DNA from: Pseudomonadota bacterium
GTDB taxonomy: Bacteria > Pseudomonadota > Alphaproteobacteria > Sphingomonadales > Sphingomonadaceae
DNA length: 64,000 nucleotides
Direction of reading: 5' to 3'
NCBI GenBank assembly: GCA_021847605.1
Contig: JAJZQN010000014.1
Location: forward strand, 1-64,000
Shown here: positions 60,602 to 64,000 of the stretch, one piece after another
How positions within the stretch are numbered: position 1 is the first letter of the stretch
How the letters are laid out: each line of letters opens with the position of its first letter
Notes under the pieces: model-generated
The model's input: only the letters and a program-made list of their open reading frames with translations
What the model was told of the DNA's origin: nothing
Database searches by the model: none
Made by a program: the position numbers and the translations under genes

Positions 60602-62923
60602 TCAATAGCGGAACGTCACCGACCCACCGATCACGCGCGGCGCGGCGACGCGATTGTGGATGAAGTCGCCCAGATTGCGCACATTGAACGAGTTATAGCG
60701 CGACAGGACGATATAATTGTCCGTCAGGTTCTGGGCATAGGCCTTGAGCGTCCAGCTTCCCTTGTTCCAGGCGATGCTGGCGTCCAGACGGTTCCAGCTC
60801 GGCACCGGAATGATCGGGTCGGTCGCGGTGGATGCCGACCCGACATAGCTGCTGCCGACATGGCGGAAATTGCCCTCGAACGTCAGCTTGGAGCTTTCCA
60901 GCGGCACGGTGTAGGTCGCGCCGACATTATAGGTCCATTTCGGCGTGCTGGGGAAACGCTGGCCCGAACGGTCATAGACGTCCAGACCATTGACCACGCC
61001 GTCGCCATTCACGTCCGTACCCGGCAGCACCTGATAATTGTCGAAGCTGGAATCGACCAGCGCGACATTAGCATTGATGGTGAAGTTCTTCGTCGGACGC
61101 AGATCCGCCGACAGTTCGAAGCCTTGCGAATGGCTGCTGGCGACATTGTTGATCGTCGTCGTCGGGAAGGCTGCACCGGCCAGATAGACGACCGCTGAAA
61201 GCTGCTGATCCTTGATCTTCACATAGAAGACGTCCGCATCCAGATTCAGCAAGCCGTTGAAGAAGCTGCCCTTTACGCCGATTTCATAGTTGGTCGTCTT
61301 TTCCGGGTCGATCGGCGTCACGTCGCTAGGCCGGACGGGCGCGGTCTGGAAACTGCCCGCCTTGAAGCCCTTGGAAATGGCGGCATAGACCGACATGTCC
61401 GGCGTCACCTTGTAACGCAGCGATGCCTGGGGCGAGAAGTTGGACCAGTCGCCCTTGCGACCGACCGGCGTCACGAAATCCGACCAGCCATAGTTGAGGC
61501 TGGGGTTATAAGCCGACACGCCATTGGCCGGGAATTCGAACCGCTGAAGCGCGCTGACATCCGCCTTTTCATAAGAATAGCGACCACCGACCGCCAGTTC
61601 CAGTTCCGGCACGATGTCATAGGTCAACTGGCCGAAACCGGCGACGCCCTTACGCGCGATGTCGGTGATCTGCTGGCTCCACAGGCCGTCCTGCGCGCTC
61701 TGCACCGTGTCGGGCGCATCCATATTATTATTGTTGAAGAAGCGATCGGTGAACGAGGTATCGCGATACAGATAGATACCGCCCAGCCAGTTGAACGGCC
61801 CGTCATTCTTCGACGACAGGCGCGCTTCGACCGACGTGCTGGATTGGCGACGATGGAAGTCCGTGAAGTTGCCGACGCGATAGTCGGTGCCGTCGGAATC
61901 GAACGGTGCGGAGCTGATCGCCTGCTGGAAACCACCGATCACGGTCAGGTCGACCGCATCGAACTTCTTGGTCAGCGTCAGCGACGCGCCATAGGATTTG
62001 GACTTGTTCTCAAACGCCTGATCACCGTTGATGGTGTAACAATGACAGCTGACCAGTGGCCCCGGCGCCTGATCCTGCCCTTTCCACAGCGAACCGCTGA
62101 CGGCAAGGATCGCCTCGAACGTGTCGGTCGGCGCATAGAGCAGCTTGGCGCGCACGGTCTGCTGATTGTCGCCATCGCCGGTCTTGTACCGGACGCCGCC
62201 CTTGTACCGCTGGATCGGATCATTGCCGGGGAAGAAGGGGTTGGCGGGCGTTTCGGCAGTGCCCGTCTGCTTGAAGAAATTGTCGCCGCGGCGCATCAGC
62301 ACCGAAATGCTGCCGGCCAGAACGTCGCTGATGATCGGGCCGCTGACGCTGGCCGACGCCTGCGCCGTATTGAAGCTGCTATATTTGGCCTGCGCTTCGA
62401 CATGCATGTCGGTCAGTGACGGCTTGCGCGTCACGATGTTGACTGCGCCACCCTCCGTATTACGGCCAAACAGGGCGCCCTGCGGCCCCTTCAGCACTTC
62501 AACCCGCTCGATATCCAGAAATTCATTGTCGAAATCGAGCGCGGGCGCATAAACGCCGTCGATGAAGGTCGCAACCGACGGCTCCATCGGCGAATTGGCG
62601 CCGACGCCGCGAATGACGAGCTGGCGATAATCACGGCTGGGCGACAGGAAATTGCCGCCCAGATACAGGCCCGGCGTCACGCCCAGCGTGCTTTCGACAT
62701 TATTGGCGTTGAGCCGCTCCAGCGCGGCGGCATTGAACACGGATACCGCGATCGGCACGTCCTTCAGCGTTTCGTCGCGCTTACGCGCCGTGACGATGAT
62801 GGCTTCGGACCCGGCGGCATCGGCCGCTCCGGCCTGCGCCTGCGCCCCGGTCGCAGAGAAAAGTCCAGCAGCGGTAACGGTGGCCAGCAACATGGCCCGT
62901 AAAGCGGATGCACCCGTGTTCAT
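60602..62923 (-). CDS. TonB-dependent receptor
   Basis: 773 residues with a signal peptide (GLFSATGAQAQAG). TonB box region (EAIIVTARKRDETLKDVPIAVSVFNAAALERL), plug with VIRGVGANSPMEPSVATFIDGVY and RVEVLKGPQGALFGRNTEGGAVNIVTRKP, and a barrel ending in GGSVTFRY. This is the common sphingomonad class of receptors for unknown organic substrates. Divergent from the RpiR-type gene, with a palindrome in between. Confidence 0.92.
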   Translation of the reverse strand: MNTGASALRAMLLATVTAAGLFSATGAQAQAGAADAAGSEAIIVTARKRDETLKDVPIAVSVFNAAALERLNANNVESTLGVTPGLYLGGNFLSPSRDYRQLVIRGVGANSPMEPSVATFIDGVYAPALDFDNEFLDIERVEVLKGPQGALFGRNTEGGAVNIVTRKPSLTDMHVEAQAKYSSFNTAQASASVSGPIISDVLAGSISVLMRRGDNFFKQTGTAETPANPFFPGNDPIQRYKGGVRYKTGDGDNQQTVRAKLLYAPTDTFEAILAVSGSLWKGQDQAPGPLVSCHCYTINGDQAFENKSKSYGASLTLTKKFDAVDLTVIGGFQQAISSAPFDSDGTDYRVGNFTDFHRRQSSTSVEARLSSKNDGPFNWLGGIYLYRDTSFTDRFFNNNNMDAPDTVQSAQDGLWSQQITDIARKGVAGFGQLTYDIVPELELAVGGRYSYEKADVSALQRFEFPANGVSAYNPSLNYGWSDFVTPVGRKGDWSNFSPQASLRYKVTPDMSVYAAISKGFKAGSFQTAPVRPSDVTPIDPEKTTNYEIGVKGSFFNGLLNLDADVFYVKIKDQQLSAVVYLAGAAFPTTTINNVASSHSQGFELSADLRPTKNFTINANVALVDSSFDNYQVLPGTDVNGDGVVNGLDVYDRSGQRFPSTPKWTYNVGATYTVPLESSKLTFEGNFRHVGSSYVGSASTATDPIIPVPSWNRLDASIAWNKGSWTLKAYAQNLTDNYIVLSRYNSFNVRNLGDFIHNRVAAPRVIGGSVTFRY

Positions 62924-62992
62924 CTTATTCCCCTTTGTCGAATTTATCCTGCCTGCGGCTACGTCTTATTTTTCAGAAACGTTACATATGTG

Positions 62993-63010
62993 CATATTGC
63001 GGTCAATATG
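62993..63010. promoter_or_regulatory. Palindrome CATATTG-N4-CAATATG between TonB receptor and RpiR genes
   Basis: Perfect 7 bp arms within an AT-rich stretch, 70 bp upstream of the receptor gene start and 185 bp upstream of the RpiR-type gene. Candidate binding site for that regulator. Confidence 0.5.
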
Positions 63011-63194
63011 TATCTTTCATTTCCATGGTGGGGCAGCCGTCCGCAATATCCGTACAAGGATGCCTCGGACATAATTCGGGGATAAGTCGATGATTTTAGC
63101 GCGATAGATTGGCAACCCGTTAGCTGTGCCTGTTTGCTTGACCTCGCCTGCCGCTTACGTAAGAATCATTTCATTATTCAGGGGGACCAAGCGC

Positions 63195-64000
63195 GTGACC
63201 GTTGCCGACCGAATCAAACAGTTCGCGCCCAGTTTCACGCCTGCCGAACATCGCATCGCGCAAACCCTGTTCACCACCAACATGCTCGCCGGGCTGGAAC
63301 CGGGCGCGCGCCTCGCCGAACGCGCGCGGGTCAGCAGCCCTACTGTCCTGCGCTTTGCCAACAAACTCGGCTTTGAAGGCTTCCCCGAATTTCAGGCCGC
63401 CTTGCGCGCCGAAATAGAGCAGCGTCTCGCTTCGCCGCTGGACAGCTATGACCAGCGCGGCCTTGGCCGGTCCGACAGCGCCATGATCGCCGAAGCGACG
63501 CAGATTTTCGCCGATGGCGTCGGCCGCACGCTGGGCCGCATCGATCAGGCGCTTTTCGACCGTATCAGCACGATGCTGGCCGACGGGTCACGCCCCGCCT
63601 ATGTCATCGGCGGTCGCTATACCCAGCATCTCGCCGAAATCTTCTGGGGCCATCTGCATCAGTTGCGCCCGCGCGCCCATATATTGCGCGAAGGCGTAGC
63701 CTCTCCGCGCGATCACCTGATCGACATTGGCCGGCGCGACGTGCTGGTGATGTTCGACATTCGCCGTTACCAGCCATCGACCATCGAACTGGCCGAATTT
63801 GCCAAGCTGCGTCGCGCCACCATCATCCTGATCACCGATCCGCTGCTGTCACCGATCGCGCGCATCGCCAATCATGTCCTGACCTGCGATCTGGACACTC
63901 CTTCACCCCACGACTCTCTCGTCCCCTGCCTCGCGCTCACCGAAGCGCTGGTCGCCGGCATCACCCGCGCAGCAGGAGAAGGCGGACGCCAGCGCATCAT
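63195..64000 (+). CDS. RpiR/MurR-family regulator, C-terminus cut by window end
   Basis: Starts at a GTG (63195) with GGGGGACC upstream; 268 codons are visible and the frame continues past the window. The N-terminal RpiR helix-turn-helix reads IKQFAPSFTPAEHRIAQTLF ... LAERARVSSPTVLRFANKLGFEGFPEFQAALRAEI, followed by a SIS-type sugar-phosphate-binding domain (AYVIGGRYTQHLAEIFW, DVLVMFDIRRYQPSTIELAEFAK, ILITDPLLSPIARIANHVL). It probably controls the divergent receptor gene and genes further right. Confidence 0.88.
   Translation, partial: MTVADRIKQFAPSFTPAEHRIAQTLFTTNMLAGLEPGARLAERARVSSPTVLRFANKLGFEGFPEFQAALRAEIEQRLASPLDSYDQRGLGRSDSAMIAEATQIFADGVGRTLGRIDQALFDRISTMLADGSRPAYVIGGRYTQHLAEIFWGHLHQLRPRAHILREGVASPRDHLIDIGRRDVLVMFDIRRYQPSTIELAEFAKLRRATIILITDPLLSPIARIANHVLTCDLDTPSPHDSLVPCLALTEALVAGITRAAGEGGRQRI

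Overview
The window reads as chromosomal DNA of a sphingomonad-type alphaproteobacterium (Sphingobium/Sphingomonas-like). I infer this from the high GC content, the omega subunit and LptC/LptA proteins, the large TonB-dependent receptors, and the full protocatechuate 3,4-cleavage set. Everything here is read from sequence; no database search was run, and family names rest on motifs I can see.

Layout. 1-430: left edge of an IS5-type element that has cut off the 3' end of an unidentified gene, followed by a strong palindromic repeat. 0.7-9.2 kb: housekeeping genes (glycine-rich double cold-shock protein, RNase D-like exonuclease, lptC-lptA, rpoZ, a phospholipase D/cardiolipin synthase-like protein, small secreted proteins) and a two-component system whose two genes are separated by a short inverted-repeat-bounded insert. 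9.3-11.3 kb: a TauE/SafE permease and a secreted cyclophilin-type isomerase. 11.36-19.05 kb: tRNA-Ser(GGA) and a 7.6 kb integrative element bounded by a 14 bp copy of the tRNA 3' end, with a P4-type integrase, an excisionase-like protein, a chain of overlapping small genes, an unknown 723-residue modular protein and two secreted cargo proteins.

19.1-38.8 kb: a catabolic region for plant-derived hydroaromatics. A quinate/shikimate-type dehydrogenase, type II dehydroquinase (aroQ) and dehydroshikimate dehydratase (quiC) would convert quinate or shikimate to protocatechuate. pcaH-pcaG-pcaB-pcaL then carry it to beta-ketoadipate. Two MFS transporters, an OprB-like porin, a TonB receptor and AraC, LysR and TetR regulators surround them, followed by a FUSC efflux protein. 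The last steps (pcaIJ, pcaF) are not in the window. Two near-identical operator-like sites (GTACWGGWTCGTACA) lie in front of the transporter and aroQ.

38.9-54.2 kb: a type I secretion locus. A 2266-residue BapA-like adhesin, with 77 uninterrupted Asp-Ala dipeptides and 16 Ig-like repeats, is followed by a TolC-like protein, an ABC transporter, an HlyD adaptor and, in the same operon, a 1033-residue protein joining an alpha/alpha-barrel-like region to a complete MurF-like ligase. I consider this the most promising undescribed system in the window. 54.6-64 kb: a second, less clear catabolic region (LysR, double CMD plus cupin protein, XdhC-like, cysteine hydrolase, N-formylglutamate amidohydrolase-like, RraA-like, TonB receptor, RpiR-type regulator cut by the window end).
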